A stretch of DNA of 48,968 nt from Ruminococcaceae bacterium P7 (GTDB lineage: Bacteria; Bacillota; Clostridia; Oscillospirales; Acutalibacteraceae). The stretch spans positions 110,817-159,784 of the forward strand of contig FMUA01000006.1 of NCBI GenBank assembly GCA_900100595.1, read 5' to 3'. The position numbers and the translations under genes were made by a program. Position 1 is the first letter of the stretch; every line of letters starts with the position of its first letter. Of the stretch, positions 32,668 through 43,873 are shown piece by piece. The notes beneath the pieces were generated by a model. The model saw only the letters and a list, made by a program, of their open reading frames with translations, was not told the origin of the DNA and did not search any database.

Positions 32668-34314
32668 ATGCCAATCACCGAGCTTCTCACCAGAAACGCG
32701 AACTATTTCAAGAACGAAGTCGCGCTGGTGGAAATCAATCCCGAGGTCAAGAACATACCGCGCGTCACATGGCGCGAATATAATCTGATCGAGTCGGCAC
32801 GCGGCGGCGCGTTCCGCAAGCAGCTCACCTGGGGTGAGTTTGACGTCCAGGCGAACCGCTTCGCCAACCTGCTGCTCACAAGAGGCATCCGCAAGGGCGA
32901 CAAGGTCGCCATCCTGCTGATGAACTGCCTCGAGTGGCTGCCGATCTATTTCGGCATCCTCAAGGCAGGCGCGGTCGCGGTTCCGCTCAACTTCCGCTAC
33001 ACCGCTGAGGAGATCAAATACTGCGTTGAAAAATCCGATTCCGACTTTCTCGTATTCGGTCCCGAGTTCATCGGCAGAGTCGAGGAGATCCACGACAGGC
33101 TGCCGCGCGTCAAGGACTTCTTCTATGTGGGCACCGAATGTCCCGGCTTTGCCGACAGCTACGACAGGCTGATTTCCTACTGCTCCTCTCAGGCTCCGAG
33201 CATCTACATCACCGACGACGACGACGGCGCGATCTACTTCTCCTCGGGCACCACAGGCTTCCCGAAGGCGATTCTCCACGCGCACCGCAGTTTGGTGCAC
33301 TCCGCGATGGTCGAGCAGGCGCACCACCGTCAGACAAAGGACGATGTGTTCCTCTGCATTCCGCCGCTCTATCACACGGGCGCGAAAATGCACTGGTTCG
33401 GCTCCCTGCGCTCGGGCAGCAAGGCGGTACTGCTCCGCGGCGTCAGCCCCGAGTGGATCATCCGCACCGTCAGCGAGGAACGCTGCACGATCGTCTGGCT
33501 GCTCGTACCGTGGGCGCAGGATATCCTCGACGCGATCGAGAGCGGCAAAATCGACATCAACAACTACGAGCTCAGTCAGTGGCGGCTCATGCACATCGGC
33601 GCACAGCCCGTGCCGCCGACACTGATCAAGCGCTGGAAGGCGGTATTCCCGCATCACAGCTACGACACCAACTACGGTCTGAGCGAGAGCATCGGCCCCG
33701 GCTGCGTCCACCTCGGCATGGAGAACATCCACAAGGTCGGCGCGATCGGCATCCCCGGCTACGGCTGGAAGGTCAAGATCGTCGACGAGAACCGCAACGA
33801 GGTTACCGACGGCGTCGGAGAGCTGGCTGTCAAGGGTCCCGGCGTCATGAAGTGCTATTACAAGGACGTCAAGGCGACCGAGGAGGTTCTCGACAGCAAG
33901 GGCTGGCTCTATACGGGCGATATGGCGGAACGCGACGCGGACGGCTTCATCTACCTCGTCGACCGCAAGAAGGACGTTATCATCACAGGCGGCGAGAACA
34001 TCTATCCCGTCCAGATCGAGGACTTCCTGCGCTCCAACAACGCAATCAAGGACGTCGCGGTCATCGGTCTCCCCGACGCGCGTCTCGGCGAAATCGCCGC
34101 CGCGATCATCGAGGTCAAGGAGGACTGCTCCCTTACCGAAGAGGAGGTCAACAACTTCTGTCTTGAGCTGCCGCGCTACAAAAGACCGCGCAGGGTCATC
34201 TTTGCGAAGGTCCCGAGAAACCCGACGGGCAAAATCGAAAAGCCCGTGCTCAGAAAAATCTACTGCGGCGAGAGCGTCGTCGCGCAGCAAAACGAAATCA
34301 ATACGATCCTCTGA
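32668..34314 (+). CDS. AMP-forming acyl-CoA ligase
   Basis: A 548-residue member of the ANL superfamily that activates a carboxylic acid as its acyl-adenylate and then CoA thioester. Seen are the phosphate loop FSSGTTGFPK (about 191-200), NYGLSES, YTGDMAERDADGFIYLVDRKKD, ITGGENIYPVQIE and the catalytic C-terminal lysine in NPTGKIEK. The ATG follows GAAGGAG. It is the first gene of a three-gene unit with a sodium:solute symporter and a K+ channel. The partner transporter suggests the ligase traps an imported acid. Whether that is a medium- or long-chain fatty acid or an aromatic acid cannot be read from the sequence. Confidence 0.92.
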   Translation: MPITELLTRNANYFKNEVALVEINPEVKNIPRVTWREYNLIESARGGAFRKQLTWGEFDVQANRFANLLLTRGIRKGDKVAILLMNCLEWLPIYFGILKAGAVAVPLNFRYTAEEIKYCVEKSDSDFLVFGPEFIGRVEEIHDRLPRVKDFFYVGTECPGFADSYDRLISYCSSQAPSIYITDDDDGAIYFSSGTTGFPKAILHAHRSLVHSAMVEQAHHRQTKDDVFLCIPPLYHTGAKMHWFGSLRSGSKAVLLRGVSPEWIIRTVSEERCTIVWLLVPWAQDILDAIESGKIDINNYELSQWRLMHIGAQPVPPTLIKRWKAVFPHHSYDTNYGLSESIGPGCVHLGMENIHKVGAIGIPGYGWKVKIVDENRNEVTDGVGELAVKGPGVMKCYYKDVKATEEVLDSKGWLYTGDMAERDADGFIYLVDRKKDVIITGGENIYPVQIEDFLRSNNAIKDVAVIGLPDARLGEIAAAIIEVKEDCSLTEEEVNNFCLELPRYKRPRRVIFAKVPRNPTGKIEKPVLRKIYCGESVVAQQNEINTIL

Positions 34315-34334
34315 TCGTATTCGATATAATCTCG

Positions 34335-34352
34335 CGCTGTCACCTGACAGCG
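34335..34352 (+). other. Hairpin between ligase and symporter genes
   Basis: CGCTGTC and GACAGCG form a perfect 7-bp stem with a 4-base loop, with no T-run. It may be an mRNA processing or stability element rather than a terminator. Confidence 0.5.
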
Positions 34353-34371
34353 TAACATTGGGGGAATATTT

Positions 34372-35910
34372 ATGGTTATCAAAATCATCCTTTTGGTGGT
34401 GTTCTTCGGCGTCATGGTCGGCGTCGGCATTTACTGCCGCAAGAACGCTACCGACGTCAACGGCTTCGTCCTCGGCGGACGCAGCGTCGGCCCGTGGCTG
34501 ACCGCCTTCGCCTACGGCACCTCTTACTTCTCGGCGGTCATCTTCATCGGCTACGCGGGACAGTTCGGCTGGAAATACGGTATCGCCTCCACCTGGATCG
34601 GTATCGGCAACGCGCTGATCGGCTCGTTTCTCGCGTGGGCTATCCTCGGACGCCGCACGCGCATCATGACGCAGCACCTCAACTCCGCGACCATGCCCGA
34701 ATTCTTCGGCAAGCGCTTTGACAGCAAGGGGCTGAAAATCGGTGCGTCCATCATTGTGTTCATCTTCCTGATTCCGTACACCGCGTCGCTCTACAACGGT
34801 CTTTCCCGTCTGTTTGAAATGGCGTTCGGCATTCCGTATGTATGGTGCATCGTCGCGATGTCGGTTCTCACGGGTATCTATGTTATCGCGGGCGGCTACA
34901 TGGCGACCGCTATCAACGACTTCATCCAGGGCATCATCATGCTGATCGGTATTGTGGCTGTTATCGCCGCAGTTCTCGGCACACAGGGCGGCTTTATGGA
35001 GGCGCTCAAGGGTCTTGCCGCTGTTCAGGACGAAACTGTTTCCGATATGCCCGGCGCGTTCAACTCCTTCTTCGGTCCCGACCCGCTCGGACTGCTCGGC
35101 GTCGTCATCCTGACCTCGCTCGGCACATGGGGACTTCCGCAGATGGTGCAGAAGTTCTACGCAATCAAGCACGAGAAGGACATACGCAAAGGCACCGTCA
35201 TCTCGACAGGCTTCGCGATCATCGTGGCGGGCGGCTGCTACTTCCTCGGCGGCTTCGGCAGACTCTTTGACGTCGACGTTGCCGCGAACGGCTACGACGC
35301 GATCATCCCCACCATGCTCTCCACTCTGCCCGACCTGCTGATCGCGGTGGTCGTGATTCTGGTGCTCTCCGCGTCCATGTCCACCCTCAGCTCGCTCGTT
35401 ATCGCGTCATCCTCGACGCTCACCATCGACCTGCTTAAGGGCAACATCATCAAGAAGATGACCGAGAAAAAGCAGGTTCTCCTGATCAGAATTTTCGTCG
35501 TTGTGTTCATCGTCATTTCCGCGCTGATCGCGATTTATCAGACGCAGAGCAAGAACGAGAGCGTCAAGTTCATCGCGCAGCTCATGGGCGTTTCCTGGGG
35601 TGCTCTCGCGGGTGCTTTCCTCGCACCGTTCCTCTACGGTCTGTACTGGAAAAAGACCACCAAGCTCGCCTGCTGGGTCAGCTTCATCTTCGGCGCGGGC
35701 ATTATGATTCTCAACCTCTTTTTCCGCTCCTTCTTCCCCGTCATTCTGCAGTCGCCCATCAACTGCGGCGCCTTCACCATGATCGCGGGTCTGATTCTGG
35801 TTCCGCTGGTGAGCCTGATTTCACCCAAGCCCAAAAAGGAACTCGTCGAGGACGCGTTTGCCTGCTATGAAAAGCGCGTTCCCGCTGCACAGAAGCGCTC
35901 GCTCGACTAA
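34372..35910 (+). CDS. Sodium:solute symporter (SSS family)
   Basis: A 512-residue membrane protein with about 13 helices. The pattern FVLGGRSVGPWLTAFAYGTSYFSAVIFIGYAG, read here as short motifs GGRSVGPW and GTSYFSAV, marks the family. GGYMATAINDFIQG and SMSTLSSLV are also seen, the latter near the Na2 sodium site. It differs from the putP product in this window in the substrate-region helices. The ATG follows GGGGGAA. It lies 57 bases after the ligase and 11 before the channel. The substrate is unknown; a carboxylate for the ligase is the simplest idea. Confidence 0.92.
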   Translation: MVIKIILLVVFFGVMVGVGIYCRKNATDVNGFVLGGRSVGPWLTAFAYGTSYFSAVIFIGYAGQFGWKYGIASTWIGIGNALIGSFLAWAILGRRTRIMTQHLNSATMPEFFGKRFDSKGLKIGASIIVFIFLIPYTASLYNGLSRLFEMAFGIPYVWCIVAMSVLTGIYVIAGGYMATAINDFIQGIIMLIGIVAVIAAVLGTQGGFMEALKGLAAVQDETVSDMPGAFNSFFGPDPLGLLGVVILTSLGTWGLPQMVQKFYAIKHEKDIRKGTVISTGFAIIVAGGCYFLGGFGRLFDVDVAANGYDAIIPTMLSTLPDLLIAVVVILVLSASMSTLSSLVIASSSTLTIDLLKGNIIKKMTEKKQVLLIRIFVVVFIVISALIAIYQTQSKNESVKFIAQLMGVSWGALAGAFLAPFLYGLYWKKTTKLACWVSFIFGAGIMILNLFFRSFFPVILQSPINCGAFTMIAGLILVPLVSLISPKPKKELVEDAFACYEKRVPAAQKRSLD

Positions 35911-35921
35911 GGAGAAGCCTT

Positions 35922-36350
35922 ATGAAAAAGCCGTTACGCAGAATGGTTCACCTGCTCGTCCGCACGGGCACTATCAAAATTTTCTTTTTCTATCTGGTTG
36001 TCGTCGCGATCGGCGCCGTGCTGACGTGGATTTTTGAGCCGCAGGTCAACAGCTTCGGCGACGGACTTTGGTTCTGCTTCGTCGCCTCCACCACCATCGG
36101 CTTCGGCGATATCACCGCCGTGACCGTCCTCGGACGAATCGTGATCGTGATCATCACGATCTGCGGCATTCTGACAACGGCAATGGTTCCCGGCGTTGTT
36201 GTCGCCTACTACACCGAGTACGTCCGCGCCAAGGAAAAGGATACCGTCTCAACCTTCCTCGAAAAGCTGGAGAATCTTCCTGATCTCAGCAAGGAGGAGC
36301 TGGAGCAGCTGTCAGAACGCGTCAAACGGTTCAGTAAAAAATACAAATAA
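35922..36350 (+). CDS. Small two-helix potassium channel
   Basis: A 142-residue protein with the Ion_trans_2 (KcsA-like) pore layout. It has helix 1 (about 17-38), a pore helix and filter TTIGFGD (57-63), and helix 2 (about 70-92). The cytoplasmic tail is charged and helical (about 100-142). The filter TIGFGD is a K+-selective signature. The ATG follows AAGGAGAAG and comes 11 bases after the symporter stop. A K+ path could balance charge from Na+-coupled uptake; this is inference. It is the last gene before a strong terminator. Confidence 0.92.
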   Translation: MKKPLRRMVHLLVRTGTIKIFFFYLVVVAIGAVLTWIFEPQVNSFGDGLWFCFVASTTIGFGDITAVTVLGRIVIVIITICGILTTAMVPGVVVAYYTEYVRAKEKDTVSTFLEKLENLPDLSKEELEQLSERVKRFSKKYK

Positions 36351-36351
36351 C

Positions 36352-36384
36352 AAAACGCGCCGTCATCATCCGACGGCGCGTTTT
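36352..36384 (+). terminator. Strong terminator of the ligase-symporter-channel operon
   Basis: A perfect 13-bp stem (AAAACGCGCCGTC with GACGGCGCGTTTT) and 7-base loop begins 2 bases after the channel stop. Confidence 0.95.
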
Positions 36385-36399
36385 CGCATAACTTCATTA

Positions 36400-36428
36400 T
36401 TGAAAAAACCGCGTATCTGTGCTACAAT
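36400..36428 (+). promoter_or_regulatory. Promoter placed right at the methyltransferase start
   Basis: TTGAAA (36400-36405) and TACAAT (36423-36428) are 17 bp apart. The -10 ends only 9 bases before the ATG at 36438, so the transcript should start within about 3 bases of the start codon. Confidence 0.75.
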
Positions 36429-36437
36429 AGTACCGTT

Positions 36438-37367
36438 ATGGAAAGAACAAAGAAATCCGCAAGGAATAAAACGATCGACCTCAGCGTGTCGGAAGGGCAA
36501 GCCTATCTTGAACGCTGCATACAAGTCACCAAAAAAACCACCCTGCCGCATGTGCTCGACAAGACCATCTGCGGCGACAGCTTCGCGGTCATGCCCAAGC
36601 TGCCCGCGGGCTTTGCCGACCTCATCATCTGCGATCCGCCGTACAATCTCACCAAGGACTTCGGCGGCAGACAATTCAAGGCGACCTCCGAGAAGGAGTA
36701 CCTCGCCTATACGCGCCGCTGGATGACGCTCGCGGAACGGCTCCTGAAGGAAGACGGCACGATGTACGTCTGCTGCGACTGGCGTTCGGGCATCGTCATC
36801 GGTCAGGCGCTCGCGGAGCGGTTCATCATCCGCAACCGCATCACGTGGCAGCGCGAAAAAGGCAGAGGCGCCGCGCGCAACTGGAAAAACAGCATGGAGG
36901 ACATCTGGTTCGTCACCAAGTCCGACCGCTACACCTTCAATACCGACGCGGTCAAGCTGCGCCGCCGCGTCATTGCGCCCTACCGCGTGGACGGCAAGCC
37001 GAAGGACTGGGAGGAAACGGAAGAGGGAAACTTCCGCAATACCTGCCCGTCCAACTTCTGGGACGATATCTCCGTCCCGTTCTGGTCGATGCCCGAGAAC
37101 ACGGCGCATCCGACACAAAAGCCCGAAAAGCTGCTCGCCAAGCTGATTCTCGCGTCCTCTGACGCGGGAGACGTCGTCTTTGACCCGTTTCTCGGCTCAG
37201 GCTCCGCCTCCGTGACCGCAAAAAAGCTCGGAAGGCACTTCGTCGGCATCGAGCAGAACGAGCAATACTGCGTCTGGACGGAAAAACGCCTTTCCGACGC
37301 GGAAAACGACAAGACCATCCAGGGCTTTTCCGACGGCGTTTTCTGGGAACGCAACACGAGAAAATAA
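36438..37367 (+). CDS. Orphan beta-class DNA methyltransferase (N6-adenine or N4-cytosine)
   Basis: A 309-residue methylase. The catalytic DPPY (66-69) comes first and the SAM-binding FDPFLGSG (248-255) near the C-terminus, the order of the beta class. THPTQKP-like AHPTQKPEKL precedes the SAM motif. It should methylate adenine (N6) or cytosine (N4); the target site cannot be read from sequence. No restriction endonuclease is next to it, so it is an orphan, perhaps regulatory. No ribosome binding site precedes the ATG, which fits a leaderless transcript. A family 2 glycosyltransferase follows 14 bases later on the same strand. Confidence 0.93.
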   Translation: MERTKKSARNKTIDLSVSEGQAYLERCIQVTKKTTLPHVLDKTICGDSFAVMPKLPAGFADLIICDPPYNLTKDFGGRQFKATSEKEYLAYTRRWMTLAERLLKEDGTMYVCCDWRSGIVIGQALAERFIIRNRITWQREKGRGAARNWKNSMEDIWFVTKSDRYTFNTDAVKLRRRVIAPYRVDGKPKDWEETEEGNFRNTCPSNFWDDISVPFWSMPENTAHPTQKPEKLLAKLILASSDAGDVVFDPFLGSGSASVTAKKLGRHFVGIEQNEQYCVWTEKRLSDAENDKTIQGFSDGVFWERNTRK

Positions 37368-37381
37368 CAAGGAACATCACT

Positions 37382-38104
37382 ATGCACACAGACCAAACTA
37401 AAATCGCGCTGATTCCCGCCTATAATCCCGACCGCAAGCTGCTCGCCGTACTGCGCGACTTATCGGCTTCCGGCTTTTTTACGGTGCTTGTCGACGACGG
37501 CAGCGACGAACAGCATCAAAAGCTCTTTGACGCGGCAGGAAAAGCGAACGTCCTCCTGCGTCACAAGCGGAACCTCGGCAAGGGAGCGGCTCTCAAAACA
37601 GGACTCGGCTGGATCCGCGACAACATCCAAGCCCCCTGCACCGTCGTCACGGTCGACGCGGACGGACAGCACCGGATCGATGATATCCGCAAAGTGGCGT
37701 CAGTCGCCGAAAAGCATCCTTCCGCCCTGATCATCGGCAGCCGCAAGCTCGGAAAGGGCGTTCCGTTCCGCAGCCGAAGCGGAAATTTCTTCACAAGAAC
37801 GGTGCTTCACGCCCTGACGCCCGTTACGGTTTACGATACGCAGAGCGGTCTGCGCGCTTTTTCACACAACCTTGTTCCGCTGCTCGCCGGGATCGACGGC
37901 ACGCGCTATGAATACGAGATGCGCGTACTCATTGAATTCACACGGCGAAGGATACCCATTCTGGAAGCGAGGATCGAGGCGGTTTACATCGGCAGCAACA
38001 GCACCTCGCATTTTAAAACCATCAGCGACGCGAAACGCGTATACAAGGTCATCTTTCAATCCGCGGGAAAGAAACGAAAATACAGGAACCCGAAATCCAA
38101 CTGA
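37382..38104 (+). CDS. Family 2 glycosyltransferase
   Basis: A 240-residue GT-A fold enzyme of the dolichol-phosphate-mannose-synthase type. It has ALIPAYNPDRKL, VDDGSDE, NLGKGAALKTG and the metal-binding DADGQH, then DTQSGLRAF and GTRYEYEMRV. It lacks membrane helices, so it is a soluble cytoplasmic enzyme. Donor and acceptor (a polyprenyl phosphate or a cell-wall glycan) are unknown. The ATG follows AAGGAAC and lies 14 bases after the methylase. The stop codon is inside the loop of the following terminator hairpin. Confidence 0.92.
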   Translation: MHTDQTKIALIPAYNPDRKLLAVLRDLSASGFFTVLVDDGSDEQHQKLFDAAGKANVLLRHKRNLGKGAALKTGLGWIRDNIQAPCTVVTVDADGQHRIDDIRKVASVAEKHPSALIIGSRKLGKGVPFRSRSGNFFTRTVLHALTPVTVYDTQSGLRAFSHNLVPLLAGIDGTRYEYEMRVLIEFTRRRIPILEARIEAVYIGSNSTSHFKTISDAKRVYKVIFQSAGKKRKYRNPKSN

Positions 38105-38122
38105 ATTTCGGGTTCCTTTTTT
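38084..38122 (+). terminator. Terminator overlapping the glycosyltransferase stop
   Basis: A perfect 13-bp stem (38084-38096 with 38105-38117) and 8-base loop that contains the stop codon, then a T-run. The stem therefore starts inside the coding sequence. Confidence 0.92.
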
Positions 38123-38136
38123 ATCATATTCAGGCA

Positions 38137-38748
38137 TCACAGCTTTGCGCCGCATTCAATGATCGCCAGCTTGCGCGCAAAAGCGCCGCGCGCCGCTTCA
38201 AAATCCTCATTATTAACATAAATCTGAAAAAGGGCGTCCTTGAGAATATCGTTGAGAATCTGCTGCAAGGCAATCACGTCCTCATCGCTGCGGAAGCGCA
38301 GGTTCTCACGCGAGAGGCTGCCATACAGCTCTCTCATTTCCGTAAAGCCCTTGCACCGTGTTGAAAGATACTCGGCTACCAGGCTGTCATTCTCATGCAT
38401 ATTGATCACAAGATTATGTACGATGGCACGCTGCTCCTCGTTCTTGCGGAAACTTGAAAGAATATCGAGCAATTTTGAATATACATAAAAAACGTCGCCG
38501 TTGGAAACGCTGACGGCACGGAAGGTTTCACCCAGCGCCATATCCATCAGTGACTTGAAAACGACCTCAACGAGATCGACCTTATCATCGAAATACTGAT
38601 AAAAGCTTCCTCTTGAAATATCCGCGTTTTTGATGATTCGGTTGATGCTCACCTTTTCGGATTCGTTCCCTGCGAACTCCTGCATAATAGCGCGGATTAC
38701 ACGCTCGCGCTTTGCGTCGGACAGGTTGTAAAACGTAGACTTGATCAT
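38137..38748 (-). CDS. TetR-family transcriptional regulator
   Basis: A 203-residue TetR-type regulator. The N-terminal helix-turn-helix reads INRIIKNADISRGSFYQYF after a helix with AKRERVIRAIM; the rest is an all-helical ligand domain. The ATG at 38748 follows AAGGGGGT; a frame 24 codons longer lacks a site. It converges with the glycosyltransferase and diverges from the V-ATPase operon. The palindrome-like ATGACGAAACG and CGCGTCAT halves just upstream (about 38782-38820) may be its operator. Its ligand and targets are unknown; the ligase-symporter genes are a possibility. Confidence 0.9.
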   Translation of the reverse strand: MIKSTFYNLSDAKRERVIRAIMQEFAGNESEKVSINRIIKNADISRGSFYQYFDDKVDLVEVVFKSLMDMALGETFRAVSVSNGDVFYVYSKLLDILSSFRKNEEQRAIVHNLVINMHENDSLVAEYLSTRCKGFTEMRELYGSLSRENLRFRSDEDVIALQQILNDILKDALFQIYVNNEDFEAARGAFARKLAIIECGAKL

Positions 38749-39067
38749 GACAAAATACCCCCTTGGTACGATATGACGAAACGCCACTCCTACAGGGAAT
38801 ATTCTAACATTTCGCGTCATTCGTCCTGCACACTTATGTACTCACAGTCTATGTACACTTGCGCCGTTTTCTCCATAACTGTATCAAAAGGGCGAATGTG
38901 TCATGTTCTTTTCGGAGCATAACCGAAAAAAGGTGCATTTTTATTCATTTTCTTTCCGATTCCGAAACGCGGCTCCCGACGCGGAACCCCCGTAAAAAGG
39001 CAAATATCCGCCCGTGTTTATCCTTGGCAAAACGCATTGAAACAGATGGGAAAACGTCGCATTTTTG
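38749..39067. other. Gene-free region between tetR-type gene and V-ATPase promoter
   Basis: About 320 bases without a convincing coding sequence. A TAGAAT-like -10 for the TetR gene is near 38808-38813 on the minus strand, with a poor -35. I see no RNA gene or riboswitch. Confidence 0.5.
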
Positions 39068-39096
39068 TTGATTTCTTTCTCTGAATATGGTATAAT
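39068..39096 (+). promoter_or_regulatory. Promoter of the V-type ATPase operon
   Basis: TTGATT (39068-39073) and a perfect TATAAT (39091-39096) are 17 bp apart with an extended -10 TG. The start near 39103 leaves a 50-base leader with AAAGGAG. Confidence 0.85.
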
Positions 39097-39152
39097 GATT
39101 CTGTTTAAGTTCGTAATATTTTTGCGGACGAGCTTTACAGAAAGGAGACGTT

Positions 39153-39464
39153 ATGGCTAAGGATATTTTGGAAGCGATTCGCGCCGCTGAGGATGAATGC
39201 AGAGAGCGCGAAGCACAGGCAAAAGCGGAAGCGCAGGACAGCGCGGCTCAGGCGAAAAAGGACGCCGCCGCTTTGATCTCGCAAAGTGAGCAGGAGGCGA
39301 TGAACAAGGCGCAGCAGGAGCTGGACAAGGCAAATGCCGCCGCCGGACAGGAGCTTGCCGACGCCCGCGAAAAGGCAAAGCAGCAATGCGAAGAAATCTC
39401 CCGCATTGCAGAAAAAAACCGTCCGCGCGTCATTCAGAGCGCGGCTGACGCGCTTTTGAACTAA
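39153..39464 (+). CDS. ntpF: V-type ATPase peripheral stalk subunit (G/H-like)
   Basis: A 103-residue, almost wholly helical coiled coil rich in Ala, Lys, Glu and Gln (repeated AQAKAEAQ-type heptads). It occupies the place of NtpF in the Enterococcus hirae operon, where it pairs with subunit E to make the peripheral stalk. Sequence alone is low complexity, so the assignment rests on position and length. The ATG has a clear AAAGGAG site. It is the first gene of the operon. Confidence 0.85.
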   Translation: MAKDILEAIRAAEDECREREAQAKAEAQDSAAQAKKDAAALISQSEQEAMNKAQQELDKANAAAGQELADAREKAKQQCEEISRIAEKNRPRVIQSAADALLN

Positions 39465-39487
39465 CAGAAAAGTGTGGTGATGCAAAA

Positions 39488-41949
<2,462 letters not shown>

Positions 41950-41984
41950 GTCCATCAAAAATCTGATACTAACGAGGTGAAATC

Positions 41985-42566
41985 ATGAACGGCGGAGAAA
42001 CCATTATCAACCGCATCAAGGCGGACTGCGACGAGAGCGTCGCGTCCATCAGGCTTGACGCCGAAAAAGCAAACGCCGCGGTTCTGGCTGAGGCTGAAAA
42101 GCAGGCGCAGCTCCGCGGGAAGGAAATTGCCGACAGCACAAAGCAAAAAATCGCGCAGATTCAGGCGGCTTCCAAGAGCCGTTCCGAGCTTGCCGCCCGC
42201 ACCGCCCTGCTCAAACAGCGCAGAGCGGAGATCGACAAGACCGCCGGCGCGCTGCTCGATTATCTGACAGGTCTCGGCGACAACGACTATTTCAACGCAC
42301 TCTACAGACTCGCCGCGCAGCTTCGCGGCAAAAGCGGCGAGCTTCTGCTCAATCAAAAGGATTTACAGCGGCTCCCCTCCGATTTTGAGAACAGAGTCAG
42401 GGAAGCGGGACTCGACGCCCGCGTCTCTCAGACGCCTGCGGACATCCTCGGCGGTTTTATTCTCAAAAGCGGCGACATTGAGGAGAACATGGATTTTGCG
42501 GCGCTTCTCAACGCACGGCGCGATGAAATCGAGGATCTGATCAACCGCGATCTCTTTGCGAAGTAA
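41985..42566 (+). CDS. ntpE: V-type ATPase subunit E (peripheral stalk)
   Basis: A 193-residue subunit. The first ~100 residues are a long charged helix (ADCDESVASIRLDAEKANAA-like), the rest a globular domain that binds the catalytic head, with GGFILKSGDIEENMDF typical of the family. The ATG follows GAGGTG. It pairs with the small coiled-coil subunit. Confidence 0.93.
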   Translation: MNGGETIINRIKADCDESVASIRLDAEKANAAVLAEAEKQAQLRGKEIADSTKQKIAQIQAASKSRSELAARTALLKQRRAEIDKTAGALLDYLTGLGDNDYFNALYRLAAQLRGKSGELLLNQKDLQRLPSDFENRVREAGLDARVSQTPADILGGFILKSGDIEENMDFAALLNARRDEIEDLINRDLFAK

Positions 42567-42575
42567 GGAGGCGCT

Positions 42576-43547
42576 ATGGCTGTATCATACGAATATTCCA
42601 TCGGCTCCGTCCGCGCGAGAGAAAAGCATCTGCTGACGCGCACGGACATCGAGCAGTTCCTCGCCTGCAAGAGCGAAAAGGAGCTTTGCGATCTGCTCAA
42701 GGACAAGGGCTACGGAGAGGGCGATTCCGTGGAGGCGCTTCTCACCTCCCACTCCGAGGCGCTCTGGAAGTACCTCAAATCGACCGCTCCCGACTTTGAC
42801 ATCTTTCTGCCCTTTCTGATTCAGAACGACGCGCACAACTACAAGGTCATCCTCAAGGGCACGATGGCGGACAGAGAATATGACGCGCTGCTCGTGACGC
42901 CCTGCACCGTGGAGCTTCCCGCGATGCGGACCGCGATCGAAAAGCGTCTGCCGAACCTGCTCCCCGAGTGGCTCTCCAAATTCGCGGACAAGGCGTATGA
43001 GGCGCTTGCCCACACGGGCGACGCAAGACTCTCGGACGCCTATATCGACAGGGCGGTCATGCTCGAAATGCTCCGCCTGAGCGAAAAATCAGGCTCCGCG
43101 TTCCTGCGTGACTACGTCCGCAATGTCGTGTTCTATTCCGATATCAAGTCCGCTCTCCGCTCCGCGCGGACGGGCGCGAACCGCGAGTATCTCAAACGCG
43201 CGCTGATCCGCGTTGAGGGCTTCCGCAAGGAGGAGGTCATCGCCGCGGCGATGAAGGGCTACGACGCTCTGACCGACACGCTCTCCAAGTACAGCGAGTA
43301 CGACTGCAGGCGCGCAATGGAGGCGTTCAAGGAATCTCCCTCGGCGTTTGAGCGCTGGGTGGACAACCGCCTCACCGCTCTCTGCAAGGAGCGCTGCAAG
43401 CGCGTCAGCGAGGGCGCGGAACCGCTGCTGGGCTACTACCTCGGCAGCGAGATCGAAAAAAAGGTGATTCACATCATCACCAGCGGCGTACGCACCAAGA
43501 GCGACGCCGACACCATCAGGGAAAGGCTGCGTGAGATTTATGGCTAA
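42576..43547 (+). CDS. ntpC: V-type ATPase subunit C (central stalk, d-type)
   Basis: The 323-residue subunit that joins the central stalk to the rotor ring. It is helical, with YSIGSVRAREKHLLT near the start and GYYLGSEIEKKVIHII near the end, where the family has similar segments. The ATG follows AAGGAGG. Its last 8 bases overlap the next gene. Confidence 0.93.
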   Translation: MAVSYEYSIGSVRAREKHLLTRTDIEQFLACKSEKELCDLLKDKGYGEGDSVEALLTSHSEALWKYLKSTAPDFDIFLPFLIQNDAHNYKVILKGTMADREYDALLVTPCTVELPAMRTAIEKRLPNLLPEWLSKFADKAYEALAHTGDARLSDAYIDRAVMLEMLRLSEKSGSAFLRDYVRNVVFYSDIKSALRSARTGANREYLKRALIRVEGFRKEEVIAAAMKGYDALTDTLSKYSEYDCRRAMEAFKESPSAFERWVDNRLTALCKERCKRVSEGAEPLLGYYLGSEIEKKVIHIITSGVRTKSDADTIRERLREIYG

Positions 43548-43863
43548 GAATATTGCCGTCATCGGCGACGCGGAAACCGTCAAGGGCTTTGCCGCCATCG
43601 GTCTCGACATTTTTCCCTGCGATGACTTTGAACACGCCGCCAAGTTGCTCCGCAACCTGACCGACGGCGACCGTTACGCGATTATTTATCTCACCGAGGA
43701 GGTTTATCTCTCGGTTGAAAAGGAGCGGGCACGCTGCTCCCAGCGGCTGACTCCCGCCATTATCCCCATTCCCAGTGTCAGAGGAAGCCTGAGCACAGGC
43801 AGACAGCGTCTTTCCTCCTTTGTGGAGCAGGCGGTCGGCTCTGACATCATCTTCAACAATTGA
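43540..43863 (+). CDS. ntpG: V-type ATPase subunit F
   Basis: A 107-residue central-stalk subunit with a Rossmann-like fold. It shows [18 protein letters not shown] at the N-terminus and IIPIPS later, as in the family. The ATG at 43540 overlaps the subunit C gene; a GTG three codons earlier is possible but gives an unusual start. Confidence 0.9.
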   Translation: MAKNIAVIGDAETVKGFAAIGLDIFPCDDFEHAAKLLRNLTDGDRYAIIYLTEEVYLSVEKERARCSQRLTPAIIPIPSVRGSLSTGRQRLSSFVEQAVGSDIIFNN

Positions 43864-43873
43864 GGTGTATTCA

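Noticed and set aside
34335..34352. Terminator between ligase and symporter
   Set aside because: The stem is good but no T-run follows, and the spacing fits one operon.
32638..35172. 844-codon open frame on the minus strand opposite the ligase and symporter
   Set aside because: It has no ribosome site or family motif and mirrors two genes with clear motifs. GC-rich third positions make such antisense frames common here.
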